A DNA stretch of 64,000 nt from Sphingobacteriaceae bacterium (GCA_947480015.1 CANKBS010000006.1:1-64000); one strand, 5' to 3'. Counted from the stretch's first letter, positions 25,281 to 34,290 are shown. A program made the numbers and translations. The notes: generated from the letters alone by a model not told the origin.

Positions 25281-26651
25281 ATGAAAAGAATTCAAATGGC
25301 CTTCATTGCAAGCTGCTTAGCAGCGACATCTAATTTCTCGTATGCTCAGGAAAGTCCCGCTATAGGAGGTGGTTGGAGCGGTGTATTAAAAACTCCGGGA
25401 GGAAATCTTGATCTTATTTTTAAAATTGTGCAAGAAAAAAACACCATTCACGTTAAAATGGATGTGCCGGCTCAACATGCTATGGCAATCCAAGCTAGTA
25501 AATCTGTTTTAAAAGGCGATAGTTTAGTCATTGGTTTTGATATGATGCAGGCCATATTTAAAGGAAAGTATGTGAAAGACAGTGCTTATTTTAAAGGTGT
25601 TTGGCAACAAGGCGCAATTTCGCTTCCTATAAATTTATCTAAGTATCTTATTAAAGAGCCTTTACTCTCGCATCCACAGGAACCTAAGCCTCCTTATAAT
25701 TATAATAAAGAGGATATTAGTTTTGAAAACACGAAAGCTAAAATAAAATTAGCAGGCACCTTTACCTGGCCCAAACTCAAAAGAAATGTGCCGGTGGTGA
25801 TTTTAATAACAGGCTCTGGACCCCAAAACAGAGATGAGGAACTGATGGGTCACAAACCTTTTTTAGTTTTGGCCGATTATTTAACCAGTAACGATATTGC
25901 CGTGCTGCGTTTCGACGACAGAGGAGTAGGGGCTTCGGGAGGAACTTTTTCTACGGCTACCAGTAATGATTTTGCAAGTGATGTGGAGGCCGCTATTCAG
26001 TACCTCATGAAGCGTAAAGAAATTGATGTAAAGAAGATTGGTTTAATAGGACACAGTGAAGGTGGACTTATAGCACCCATGGTGGCAAGTCAGTCGAAGG
26101 ATGTTGCATTTGTAGTGATGCTGGCCGGACCCGGTGTTAAAGGCTCAGAGGTAATTGCTCTGCAAGCCACAGCAATTGGCAAAGAAGCGGGCATGACTCC
26201 CGAAGAATTAAAAACAGCGGGTGATTTAAACCGGAAAATTTATGCCATCGCCATGCGCAATTCAGTAAAGGCGGCTGATTCCATTAAGTTTCTGATGAAA
26301 GAAACGGGTATGGATGATCAAAGCATCAAAGCTCAAACACAATCTATTTTATCTCCCTGGTACCGCGGCTTTTTGGCCAGCGATCCAACGCTGTATTTGT
26401 CTAAAGTCGACTGTCCTTTTTTTGCTTTGAATGGAAAAAAAGATTTACAAGTTGTTTACAAAGAAAATTTAGCCGGTATTGAAAAGGCGCTTGTAAATAA
26501 TAAAAACCATCAGGTAAAAGCCTACGATGGCTTAAATCATTTGTTTCAACATTGCGCAAGCGGCGCTCCTTCAGAGTATGGAACCATTGAAGAAACCATG
26601 TCGCAAGAAGTTATGAGTGATATTGGAAACTGGATCTTGTTATTGAAATAA
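25281..26651 (+). CDS. Secreted alpha/beta hydrolase
   Basis: A 456-residue exported protein (signal peptide ending near SYAQ). An N-terminal beta-rich domain of about 120 residues (GGGWSGVLKTPGGNLDLIF) precedes an alpha/beta hydrolase fold. The nucleophile elbow is GHSEGG (Ser about 259), with an Asp in NGKKDLQV and His in GLNHLFQ completing a plausible triad, and GSGPQNRDE as the oxyanion region. This two-domain build is common in Bacteroidota exported esterases and peptidases. The substrate is unknown. It is last in the DUF2089 operon and ends just before a long inverted repeat. Confidence 0.88.
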   Translation: MKRIQMAFIASCLAATSNFSYAQESPAIGGGWSGVLKTPGGNLDLIFKIVQEKNTIHVKMDVPAQHAMAIQASKSVLKGDSLVIGFDMMQAIFKGKYVKDSAYFKGVWQQGAISLPINLSKYLIKEPLLSHPQEPKPPYNYNKEDISFENTKAKIKLAGTFTWPKLKRNVPVVILITGSGPQNRDEELMGHKPFLVLADYLTSNDIAVLRFDDRGVGASGGTFSTATSNDFASDVEAAIQYLMKRKEIDVKKIGLIGHSEGGLIAPMVASQSKDVAFVVMLAGPGVKGSEVIALQATAIGKEAGMTPEELKTAGDLNRKIYAIAMRNSVKAADSIKFLMKETGMDDQSIKAQTQSILSPWYRGFLASDPTLYLSKVDCPFFALNGKKDLQVVYKENLAGIEKALVNNKNHQVKAYDGLNHLFQHCASGAPSEYGTIEETMSQEVMSDIGNWILLLK

Positions 26652-26660
26652 CACACACTA

Positions 26661-26760
26661 TTTAACCACAATGACCACAAAGAAACGGCACAAAGGACAC
26701 AATGTTAGTAAAGATTACATTGTGTCCTCTGCGAAAAACTTTGTGTCCTCCGTGGTTAAA
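26661..26760. repeat. Long imperfect inverted repeat with 43-44 bp arms
   Basis: The arm 26661-26704 (TTTAACCACAATGACCACAAAG...) and arm 26718-26760 (...CTTTGTGTCCTCCGTGGTTAAA) pair across a 13-bp loop. The ends TTTAACCAC/GTGGTTAAA and the inner GGACACAATG/CATTGTGTCC are exact. The sequence resembles the AACCACAAAGGACACAAAG-type palindromes I recall from many Bacteroidota genomes. It may also end transcription of the hydrolase operon. Confidence 0.8.
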
Positions 26761-26780
26761 AGAGTTGAAAGCTAAACGAA

Positions 26781-27163
26781 GCCAGCGGAAGAATCTATTC
26801 TGTGGAACAGCTAGCCTCCAATAAGGGCAGAACTTCAGGCCAGTTTCATTGCCGTGTACCCTCATTTGACGGTAGATATATAGTGCTGCGTCATTCAGAC
26901 GCCGCAACAGAGCGATTTCGAAGGCGGCGGAAGAATCTGTACTTAGAGGCTGCTAGCCATACGGCAAGGGCAGACTCATCAGGCCAGGTCAATATTCCTG
27001 TGCCCTCTGAGTGACGGTAAATTTATAGCACCTCGTCATTCAGACGCCGCATGGGAGCGATTTCGAAGGCGGCGGAAGAATCTGCACTTAGAGGCTGCTA
27101 GCCATACGGCAAGGGCAGACTCATCAGGCCACGTTCATTTTCCTTTGCCCTCTGAGTGACGCA
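26781..27163. repeat. Three tandem 142-145 bp structured repeats
   Basis: Copies begin at 26781, 26923 and 27068, each with (G)GCGGCGGAAGAATCT. Copies 2 and 3 are nearly identical for their first 80 bp, and copy 1 is more diverged. Each unit boundary carries GTCATTCAGACGCCGC ... GGCGGCGG, which can fold as a GC-rich stem, and GAGCGATTTCGAAG between. No convincing ORF spans it. The units abut without spacers. Confidence 0.85.
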
Positions 27164-27235
27164 GGCTTTTAGTTTCAGCACAGAAGATTTTTTAAAAGTT
27201 AAAAATTAAAATAACAAAAAAAGACAATTTTTAAT

Positions 27236-27384
27236 TACGCATTTCGCGCCAGGGATGTGGCGGGTTTAGTTCTTTTTGCCGCTTGCCTCTTCTGCGGCAA
27301 AAAAACCGCAGCAGGGCAGCAAGCCTGTGGCTTGATGAGCCGGCCTCTGCCTTGAGCCCAGAGCAGCCCGCCCGGGCGCCCAAA
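27236..27384 (-). repeat. Interspersed GGGCGCCC element, copy A
   Basis: Read on the minus strand it starts TTGGGCGCCCGGGCGGGCT, passes through GGCTCATCA and a hairpin, then GCCCT, and ends with ATCCCTGGCGCG and AATGCG. Copies B (34380-34585) and C (44849-44957) share these blocks. The short ORFs in it are not genes. Confidence 0.75.
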
Positions 27385-27494
27385 AAATGAAAGGATATAC
27401 GTTACTTCCCAAACTGCAAAAAAAATGAAAATTCTGAAATCTGTAAAAATTAATCCCCTCATTTTTAATCATTTGACCAAAAAACCGTGTTAAA

Positions 27495-27525
27495 AATTAA
27501 TCATTTGATTAAAATGGTTGATTAA
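27495..27525. promoter_or_regulatory. Putative TetR operator
   Basis: ATTAATCA (27495-27502) is repeated inverted as TGATTAAT (27518-27525), with an inner TAATCA-TT-TGATTA palindrome. It overlaps the -33 TTG of the TetR-efflux operon, so the encoded repressor could block its own promoter. Confidence 0.5.
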
Positions 27526-27548
27526 TTTAAAATTCCGACTTAATTTTG
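27517..27548 (+). promoter_or_regulatory. Promoter of the TetR-TolC-HlyD-ABC operon
   Basis: TTG at 27517-27519 and TAATTTTG at 27541-27548 are 21 bp apart, matching the Bacteroidota consensus. The ATG follows at 27567. Confidence 0.7.
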
Positions 27549-27566
27549 TGTCGGATCTTTTACCTC

Positions 27567-28178
27567 ATGGCTAAAAAAACAAATACCGAAATCAAAGCTT
27601 CTACCGAAGAAAAAATTAAAGAAGCGGCCCGTACCGTGTTTACCAAAAAAGGCTATGCCGGCACCCGCACCCGCGATATTGCCGAAGAAGCAGGCATTAA
27701 CCTGGCACTTTTAAATTATTATTTCCGCAGCAAAGAAAAATTGTTTAAAGTGGTGATGATCGAAAAAATGCAGAAACTCTTCGGCATCTTATCTCCAACC
27801 CTTAACGATGCGACTACCAGTCTGGATCAAAAAATAGTATTGATCGTGAACCTCTATGCCGATATGCTACTCAAAAATCCCGACCTTCCCATATTTGTGT
27901 TGAGTGAATTAAATCTTAATCACGATGGTTTTGGTAGCGACTTTCAACCGCATAAAATTTTGGGTGAATCGGTGTTTGTAAAACAATTGCATGCCAAACG
28001 TCCCGATATGAATCCCCTGCAATTTGTATCGGGCATTTTAGGCATGATTATTTTTCCTTTTATTGCTAAACCCATTTTCAAAAAAGCCATTGGCAGCGAA
28101 AAGGCTTTTGAAGCCATGATCAACGAACGCCGGGCCCTCATCCCCAAATGGGTGAAAGCCATACTCAAAACTAAATAA
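27567..28178 (+). CDS. TetR/AcrR family transcriptional regulator
   Basis: The ATG at 27567 gives 203 residues. An upstream TTG frame would start inside the -7 box and is rejected. Residues about 12-58 form the TetR DNA-binding domain (IKEAARTVFTKKGYAGTRTRDIAEEAG ... YYFRSKEKLF). The remainder is a helical ligand-binding and dimer domain. It probably represses the efflux operon it heads, sensing a transported compound. Its stop shares bases with an ATG of the next frame (TAATG). A palindrome at the promoter is the likely binding site. Confidence 0.93.
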   Translation: MAKKTNTEIKASTEEKIKEAARTVFTKKGYAGTRTRDIAEEAGINLALLNYYFRSKEKLFKVVMIEKMQKLFGILSPTLNDATTSLDQKIVLIVNLYADMLLKNPDLPIFVLSELNLNHDGFGSDFQPHKILGESVFVKQLHAKRPDMNPLQFVSGILGMIIFPFIAKPIFKKAIGSEKAFEAMINERRALIPKWVKAILKTK

Positions 28179-28213
28179 TGAATCACCATGCAAAACCTTT
28201 TAAACATAAAACC

Positions 28214-29476
28214 ATGAACATGCAACGGATCGCCTTTCTGTTTTGGATCTTTGTTTTGCCACTTTGCTCACAAACAAATAACAGCCTGGCACTTGAGGAC
28301 TGTTATAAACTGGCCAAACAAAATTATCCTTTGGTAAAACAACGCGAACTCATCGAGAAGAGTAAAGACTATTCGGTTCAAAATGCCGGTAAGGGTTATT
28401 TCCCTCAGCTTAACATCAATGGGCAGGCCAGCTACCAGTCGGCCGTTACACAAATTCCCATTCAGATCCCCGGCATGAACATTCCTTCTTTAAGCAAAGA
28501 TCAATACAAACTCTATGGCGAGATCAACCAGCCGCTTTACGATGGGGGCCTGGTAAAATCTCAAAAATTGATTCAGGAAACCAATGCCGGTGTTGAACTG
28601 CAGAAGCTGGACGTGGAATTGTATAAATTAAAAGAACGCATTAACCAGTTGTTTTTTGGCATTCTTATGATGGACGAGCAATTAAAACAAGTGGAGCTTT
28701 TAAAAAAGGATCTTCAAAGCGCGGTAGCTAAAACCGAAGCTTCCATAGCCAATGGCATTGCCTTTAAAAACAACCTCGATATTTTAAAAGTAGAACAATT
28801 AAAAATTGAACAACGCGCCATCGAATACAAGGCCAATCGCTCGGCCTATCTTCAAATGCTGGGCTTGTTCCTAAACCAAGCCTTAGATGTAAACACACAA
28901 CTGCTAAAACCACAAAATAAATTGGCTTCCCAAAACATTAGTCGCCCTGAATTACTTTTATTCGATCAGCAAAAAAAGAATGTCGATCTGCAGAACGATG
29001 TACTTCGTTCAAGGGTCTTACCAAAATTTAATCTCTTTTTACAAGCGGGTTATGGTCGCCCGGCTTTAAACATGCTTAGTAATACCTTCGAAAGTTATTA
29101 TATCGGCGGCCTGCGTCTCAACTGGTCATTAAGCGGCTTATACACTTTAAAAAACGACAAAGCCATCTTGGATCTTTCACGCAAAAACATCGATCTGCAA
29201 AAAGAACTGTTTATCTACAATACCAATCTGAGTTTAAAACAGCAAAGCGCCGAGGTGCAAAAATTAAGCGAACTGTTGCGTTCCGACGATGAGATCATTA
29301 CGCTTCGTTCACGCATAAAAACCACCAGCAGCGCGCAACTGGCGAATGGTGTGATCAGTAGCAACGATTATGTGCGGGAGTTAAATGCCGAAGATCAGGC
29401 CAGGGAAACAAAAATTTTACACGACGTACAATTGCTGATGGCTCAGTACAATCAACAAACCACAGCCGGTGAATAA
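28214..29476 (+). CDS. TolC family outer-membrane efflux protein
   Basis: From ATG 28214 the product has 420 residues with a signal peptide (MNMQRIAFLFWIFVLPLCSQ). The frame also opens at 28178 as TAATG with the TetR stop, adding 12 polar residues, so translational coupling from there is possible. The mature protein has the TolC/OEP pattern: LALEDCYKLAKQNYPLVKQ near the front, long coiled-coil helices and two similar halves. It forms the trimeric outer-membrane duct for the HlyD-ABC exporter encoded next. Confidence 0.9.
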   Translation: MNMQRIAFLFWIFVLPLCSQTNNSLALEDCYKLAKQNYPLVKQRELIEKSKDYSVQNAGKGYFPQLNINGQASYQSAVTQIPIQIPGMNIPSLSKDQYKLYGEINQPLYDGGLVKSQKLIQETNAGVELQKLDVELYKLKERINQLFFGILMMDEQLKQVELLKKDLQSAVAKTEASIANGIAFKNNLDILKVEQLKIEQRAIEYKANRSAYLQMLGLFLNQALDVNTQLLKPQNKLASQNISRPELLLFDQQKKNVDLQNDVLRSRVLPKFNLFLQAGYGRPALNMLSNTFESYYIGGLRLNWSLSGLYTLKNDKAILDLSRKNIDLQKELFIYNTNLSLKQQSAEVQKLSELLRSDDEIITLRSRIKTTSSAQLANGVISSNDYVRELNAEDQARETKILHDVQLLMAQYNQQTTAGE

Positions 29477-29513
29477 TTAAAACAAAATAGTTTACCATTT
29501 AAAAACGATCAAC

Positions 29514-30404
29514 ATGAACAAAGTAATTTTAATCCTTAGTGTAGCTTTAAGTCTGTTTGCCTGTAAAAGCGGCAAAAACAACTACGATGCCAGCGGCACT
29601 TTCGAAGCCGTAGAAACCATGGTGAGCGCCGAAGCTACGGGTACCATAAAAGCATTTAAAGTGGAAGAGGGGCAGACTTTAAAAGAAAATGAACAGGTGG
29701 GCTACATTGATAGTTTGCAGTTATTTTTAAAACGCAAACAATTGCAGGCTCAGATAAAAGCATTACTAAGCAAAAAGCCCGATATCGCGGTTCAGATTGC
29801 AGCTACACAAGAGCAAATCAAACAAGCCGAGCACGAACAAAAACGCATAGCCGGTTTATTAAAAGCCGATGCAGCTTCTCAAAAACAGATGGATGATATC
29901 ACCTCACAACTAGCCATCCTTAAAAAACAACTCGAAGCTCAGGAATCTTCACTGGGCATCAGTTCCGGCAGTCTTAATGAAGAAACCACACCCATTAGCA
30001 TTCAAATAGAACAGTTGAACGATCAGTTACAAAAATGCCGCATCATCAATCCCATTAAAGGAACCATACTTACCAAATACGCAGAAGTGAATGAAATGGC
30101 TGTGGCCGGAAAACCTTTGTATAAACTCGCAGACCTTTCTACCATTATTTTAAGAGCCTATGTAACCGGTGACCAGTTTTCGCAATTAAAACTCAATCAA
30201 AATGTAAACGTTTTGGTAGATGACAGCAAAGGCAATTACCGCGAGTATGCCGGTGTATTGGAGTGGATCAGCGATAAAGCAGAGTTCACGCCTAAAACCA
30301 TTCAGACCAAAGACGAAAGAGCTAACCTGGTGTATGCCACAAAAATTAAAGTGATCAATGATGGTCTGCTTAAAATTGGCATGTACGGCGAAGTAAAATT
30401 CTAA
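29514..30404 (+). CDS. HlyD family periplasmic adaptor, lipoprotein
   Basis: A 296-residue protein. MNKVILILSVALSLFAC is a lipoprotein signal with Cys 17. A split biotinyl/lipoyl-like domain (GTIKAFKVEEGQTLKENEQVGYID at the front, IINPIKGTILTKYAEVNEMA later) is separated by an alpha-hairpin of about 90 residues (coiled coil, Gln/Lys-rich), followed by a beta-barrel domain. It links the inner-membrane ABC transporter to TolC, as YbhG does for YbhFSR in E. coli. It is complete but short, which fits that subfamily. Confidence 0.9.
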   Translation: MNKVILILSVALSLFACKSGKNNYDASGTFEAVETMVSAEATGTIKAFKVEEGQTLKENEQVGYIDSLQLFLKRKQLQAQIKALLSKKPDIAVQIAATQEQIKQAEHEQKRIAGLLKADAASQKQMDDITSQLAILKKQLEAQESSLGISSGSLNEETTPISIQIEQLNDQLQKCRIINPIKGTILTKYAEVNEMAVAGKPLYKLADLSTIILRAYVTGDQFSQLKLNQNVNVLVDDSKGNYREYAGVLEWISDKAEFTPKTIQTKDERANLVYATKIKVINDGLLKIGMYGEVKF

Positions 30405-30407
30405 AAA

Positions 30408-31316
30408 ATGATTCAGGTCAATAACATAACTAAAGTTTACGGCAAAGAGAAAACCCTTGCCGTTAATGATGTTTCTTTTTCGGTAAAGGAAGGAGAGTTG
30501 TTTGGCTTGATCGGTCCCGATGGGGCAGGCAAGACCAGTATTTTCAGAATGCTCACCACCTTGTTATTGCCCGATGGGGGCAGTGCTACCGTGAATGGCT
30601 TTGATATTGTGAAAGATTTTAAACAGATCCGGAATTCGGTGGGGTATATGCCCGGTAAATTTTCTTTGTATCAGGATCTGAGCATTGAAGAAAACCTGAA
30701 TTTTTTCGCCACCGTTTTTAATACCACCGTAGAAGAGAATTATCACCTGATCAAAGATATTTACATTCAGATAGAACCTTTTAAAAAACGCCGTGCCGGA
30801 AAACTCTCCGGTGGCATGAAACAAAAGCTGGCCCTGTGTTGCGCCTTAATTCATAAACCTACCGTTCTTTTTTTGGATGAGCCCACCACCGGTGTTGATC
30901 CGGTTTCACGCAAAGAGTTTTGGGAAATGCTTAAACGACTCAAGGCGCAAAACATTACAATTGTGGTGTCTACCCCTTATATGGATGAAGCCACGCTCTG
31001 CGATCGTATTGCCTTAATTCAGGAAGGCAAGATCTTATCCATCGATACACCGGCAGCTATCACGGCTTCTTATCCCGATGAATTAATTGCTTTGAAGAGC
31101 GAAAAAATGTCAGCCTTATTAAAAGCCCTTAACGAATTCCCGAAAATTAAAAGTGTGTATGCGTTTGGTGAATATGCCCATGCCGCCTTTCAGGAGAGCG
31201 GTGTGACAGAGGAGGAGATTAAAACTTATTTAACTACACAACAAATTGCCTTACTTGAATTTAAAAAAATTGAAGCTACAATAGAAGATTGTTTTATTGG
31301 ATTTTTGAAAAACTAA
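30408..31316 (+). CDS. ABC transporter ATP-binding protein, YbhF N-half-like
   Basis: A 302-residue nucleotide-binding protein. Walker A is GPDGAGKTS, signature LSGGMKQKL, Walker B VLFLDEP. The H-loop position reads VSTPYMDEA, with Pro where His is usual. Together with the next gene it corresponds to the two fused ATPase halves of E. coli YbhF. The pair would power drug or ion efflux through the permeases downstream. It follows hlyD by 3 bp and precedes the second ATPase by 1 bp. Confidence 0.92.
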   Translation: MIQVNNITKVYGKEKTLAVNDVSFSVKEGELFGLIGPDGAGKTSIFRMLTTLLLPDGGSATVNGFDIVKDFKQIRNSVGYMPGKFSLYQDLSIEENLNFFATVFNTTVEENYHLIKDIYIQIEPFKKRRAGKLSGGMKQKLALCCALIHKPTVLFLDEPTTGVDPVSRKEFWEMLKRLKAQNITIVVSTPYMDEATLCDRIALIQEGKILSIDTPAAITASYPDELIALKSEKMSALLKALNEFPKIKSVYAFGEYAHAAFQESGVTEEEIKTYLTTQQIALLEFKKIEATIEDCFIGFLKN

Positions 31317-31317
31317 C

Positions 31318-32058
31318 ATGCAGGAGATCGTTATAAAAACTAACAAATTAACCAAACGCTTTGGCGATTTTATTGCCGCTGATCAAATTACTTTTGATGT
31401 TTCGAAAGGTGAGATTTTTGGTTTTTTGGGCGCCAACGGAGCCGGTAAAACAACAGCCATGCGTATGTTATGCGGACTCTCACTGCCTTCCAGCGGCGAA
31501 GCCACCATTGCCGGTTTTGATATTTACAAACAAACCGAAGAAATTAAAAAGAATATCGGCTACATGAGTCAGAAATTTTCTTTGTATGAAGATCTGACCA
31601 TTTTAGAGAACATTCGTTTTTTTGGTGGCATTTATGGTTTAAGTAATGCACAACTAAAATATAAAAGCGAAGAGCTGTTAACGGAATTGGGTCTGGAAAA
31701 AGAAGCCAAAAAATTGGTGGGTTCTTTGCCCTTGGGTTGGAAACAGAAATTATCTTTTTCGGTGGCCATTATTCACGAACCAAAAATTGTTTTTTTGGAT
31801 GAACCCACTGGCGGCGTTGATCCCTTGACCCGCCGACAGTTCTGGGACCTTATTTACAAAGCTTCCGATAAAGGCATCACCATTTTTGTCACCACCCATT
31901 ATATGGATGAAGCCGAATATTGTAACCGCATCTCCATTATGGTGGATGGAAAAATTGAAGCCTTGGATAGTCCGGCGAATCTGAAAAAAATATTTCAATC
32001 AGAATCTATGGACGATGTATTTTACCAATTAGCAAGGGGCGCCAAACGCAGCGACTAA
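31318..32058 (+). CDS. ABC transporter ATP-binding protein, YbhF C-half-like
   Basis: A 246-residue nucleotide-binding protein. Walker A is GANGAGKTT, Walker B VFLDEPTGG, H-loop VTTHYMDEA with the His present. The signature reads LPLGWKQKL in place of LSGGQ, as known in the YbhF family. With the upstream ATPase each ATP site would pair one normal and one altered motif, so the dimer is probably asymmetric. Gap to the permease is 10 bp. Confidence 0.92.
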   Translation: MQEIVIKTNKLTKRFGDFIAADQITFDVSKGEIFGFLGANGAGKTTAMRMLCGLSLPSSGEATIAGFDIYKQTEEIKKNIGYMSQKFSLYEDLTILENIRFFGGIYGLSNAQLKYKSEELLTELGLEKEAKKLVGSLPLGWKQKLSFSVAIIHEPKIVFLDEPTGGVDPLTRRQFWDLIYKASDKGITIFVTTHYMDEAEYCNRISIMVDGKIEALDSPANLKKIFQSESMDDVFYQLARGAKRSD

Positions 32059-32068
32059 CACAAGTAAC

Positions 32069-33175
32069 ATGAAACAGTTTTTTGCCTTTGTACGAAAAGA
32101 ATTTGCCCATGTGTTACGTGACAGGAAAACGCTGTTTATTTTATTTGGCATGCCGGTGGTACAAATCTTAATTTTCGGGTTTGCCTTAACCAACGAAGTA
32201 AAAAACTCAAAGCTTGTGATTGTTGATCAGGCAAAGGATCTGGCCTCTCAACAAATTATTTCACGAATCGAAGCCAGCCGCTATTTTGACATAGAAAAAG
32301 CCGTCATGGATCCCGCACAAATTGAAAGCGCTTTTAGAGAAGGGAAAATAAAACTGGCTTTAATTTTTCCGGCAAACTTTTCCAAAGATCTGATGCATCT
32401 GAACCGGGCACAGATTCAGGTCATAGCCGATGCCTCCGATCCCAATACTGCTAACATGCTGGGTAATTATGTGAGCAGCATTATTCAGGATCAACAAATG
32501 GCTTTGAATCAAGGTAACAAAATTCCATATACCATTGTGCCTGAGATCCGCATGTTATACAATCCCCAATTAAAAGGCGCTCCTAATTTTGTTCCGGGAG
32601 TGATGGCTTTGGTGTTAATGCTGGTATGTGTGATGATGACGGCCATTTCCATTGTTCGAGAAAAGGAAGTTGGTACCATGGAGATTTTATTGGTCTCACC
32701 TTTTAAACCACTGCTGGTGATCATTTCCAAAGCAGTGCCTTATTTGTTTCTTTCTTTAATTAATGTCATTTCTATTTTATTGTTAAGTGTGTTTGTGCTC
32801 GATCTACCTATTAATGGGAGTGTCGCCCTTTTATTCGCCGAAAGCACCCTCTTTATTATTACCAATTTAACTTTGGGTATTTTTATTTCTATTCGCACCA
32901 ATTCACAGCAGGTGGCCATGCTCATTTCGCTCATGGGCATGATGCTGCCAACCGTTTTGTTTTCGGGATTTATGTTTCCGATAGAAAACATGCCGCTGCC
33001 ACTACAGATTATTTCAAATATTGTTCCGGCTAAATGGTTTTATATTATTGTAAAATCCATCATGATCAAGGGCGTGGGCTTTGCTGCCATTTGGAAACAG
33101 ACTTTGGTCTTGCTAGGTATGACGGTTTTATTACTCGGACTCAGTTGGAAAAATTTTAAAATTCGTTTGGCATGA
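32069..33175 (+). CDS. ABC-2 type permease, YbhS-like
   Basis: A 368-residue membrane protein. The N-terminus MKQFFAFVRKEFAHVLRDRKTLFILFG is the typical cytoplasmic start of YbhS/YbhR permeases. A first helix is followed by a large periplasmic domain (about 45-170), then five helices with VREKEVGTMEILLVSP between helices 2 and 3 and the late PxxxFSGFMFPIENMP. It pairs with the next permease to form the channel. Its TGA overlaps the next ATG by 4 bp. Confidence 0.92.
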   Translation: MKQFFAFVRKEFAHVLRDRKTLFILFGMPVVQILIFGFALTNEVKNSKLVIVDQAKDLASQQIISRIEASRYFDIEKAVMDPAQIESAFREGKIKLALIFPANFSKDLMHLNRAQIQVIADASDPNTANMLGNYVSSIIQDQQMALNQGNKIPYTIVPEIRMLYNPQLKGAPNFVPGVMALVLMLVCVMMTAISIVREKEVGTMEILLVSPFKPLLVIISKAVPYLFLSLINVISILLLSVFVLDLPINGSVALLFAESTLFIITNLTLGIFISIRTNSQQVAMLISLMGMMLPTVLFSGFMFPIENMPLPLQIISNIVPAKWFYIIVKSIMIKGVGFAAIWKQTLVLLGMTVLLLGLSWKNFKIRLA

Positions 33176-34290
33176 GAATCATTGGTTTTTTATTAAGAAA
33201 GGAGTTTAGTCAGATTTTTAGAAATAAATCTATTCTGGCTCTGATCATTGTGATGCCTGTGATGCAGCTCATCATTCTGCCACTGGCAGCCGATTACGAA
33301 GTAAAGAATATTAACCTTGCCGTGATCGATAACGACCATTCAACCTATTCTCAACGCCTAATTTCAAAAATTACGGCTTCCGGTTATTTTAAATTGGCAG
33401 GCTATAATGCCTCATTTAAAGATGCCTTTGCCTTGATTGAATCCGACAAGGCTGATTTGATTCTGGAAATCCCCCAACATTTTGAAAAAAATTTAATTCG
33501 CGAAAACAAACAACAGGTGTTTATAGCAGTTAACGCTATTAACGGCACCAAGGCCAATCTCGGTGGGGCTTATCTGGCTGGTATTTTGCGGAATTACAAT
33601 GCCGATTTGCGTTTACAATTAATTAGCCCTTCTAAAGTTGATCCCTTACCGGTTATTGAAATCACATCATCCAATTGGTTTAATGCTTACATGAATTACA
33701 GGGTGTTTATGGTGCCTGGCATCCTGGCTATATTAGTTACCATGATAGGTGGATTTTTATCGGCCTTAAATATTGTAAAAGAAAAAGAAGTGGGTACCAT
33801 CGAACAAATAAATGTAACGCCCATTAAAAAACATCATTTTATTTTAGGCAAACTTATTCCTTTTTGGGTATTAGGCAATGTGGTGTTTACGGTTGGATTA
33901 CTCGTCTCCTGGCTCATTTACGGCATTATCCCTGTTGGTAATCTCTTGGTACTGTATGGTTTTATTTGGGTGTATTTATTAGCCATATTAGGATTCGGTT
34001 TACTTATTTCTACCTATTGCGAAACACAGCAACAAGCCATGTTCATTATGTTCTTTTTTATGATGATCTTTATTCTCATGGGTGGTTTATTTACTTCCAT
34101 CGATGCCATGCCGCCATGGGCGCAACTCATCGCCAAATTTAATCCTGCCACCTATCTTATTGAAGTGATGCGTATGGTTATTTTAAAAGGATCTCATCTT
34201 CGTGATGTGCTGCCTCATCTTGGCAAGGTTTTTCTCTTCGCCATTGTGCTCAACACCTGGGCCGTTATCAATTATAAAAAAACGACTTAA
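33172..34290 (+). CDS. ABC-2 type permease, YbhR-like
   Basis: A 372-residue membrane protein, similar in layout to the preceding permease: MRIIGFLLRKEFSQIFRNKSI at the front, a periplasmic domain, VKEKEVGTIEQINVTP after helix 2 and MGGLFTSIDAMPPWAQ before the last helix. It is the last gene of the tetR-tolC-hlyD-ATPase-ATPase-permease-permease operon, which therefore has every part of a complete tripartite exporter. The substrate is unknown. An interspersed repeat follows. Confidence 0.92.
   Translation: MRIIGFLLRKEFSQIFRNKSILALIIVMPVMQLIILPLAADYEVKNINLAVIDNDHSTYSQRLISKITASGYFKLAGYNASFKDAFALIESDKADLILEIPQHFEKNLIRENKQQVFIAVNAINGTKANLGGAYLAGILRNYNADLRLQLISPSKVDPLPVIEITSSNWFNAYMNYRVFMVPGILAILVTMIGGFLSALNIVKEKEVGTIEQINVTPIKKHHFILGKLIPFWVLGNVVFTVGLLVSWLIYGIIPVGNLLVLYGFIWVYLLAILGFGLLISTYCETQQQAMFIMFFFMMIFILMGGLFTSIDAMPPWAQLIAKFNPATYLIEVMRMVILKGSHLRDVLPHLGKVFLFAIVLNTWAVINYKKTT

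Noticed and set aside
26802-27014. Small plus-strand ORF near the tandem repeats
   Set aside because: It spans repeat DNA with no ribosome site or protein-like composition.
26781-27163. CRISPR array
   Set aside because: Units of 142-145 bp abut directly, with no spacers of unique sequence, and no cas genes are present.
27235-27472. Minus-strand ORFs of 68-75 codons
   Set aside because: They lie in interspersed element copy A, and copies B and C do not preserve the reading frame.
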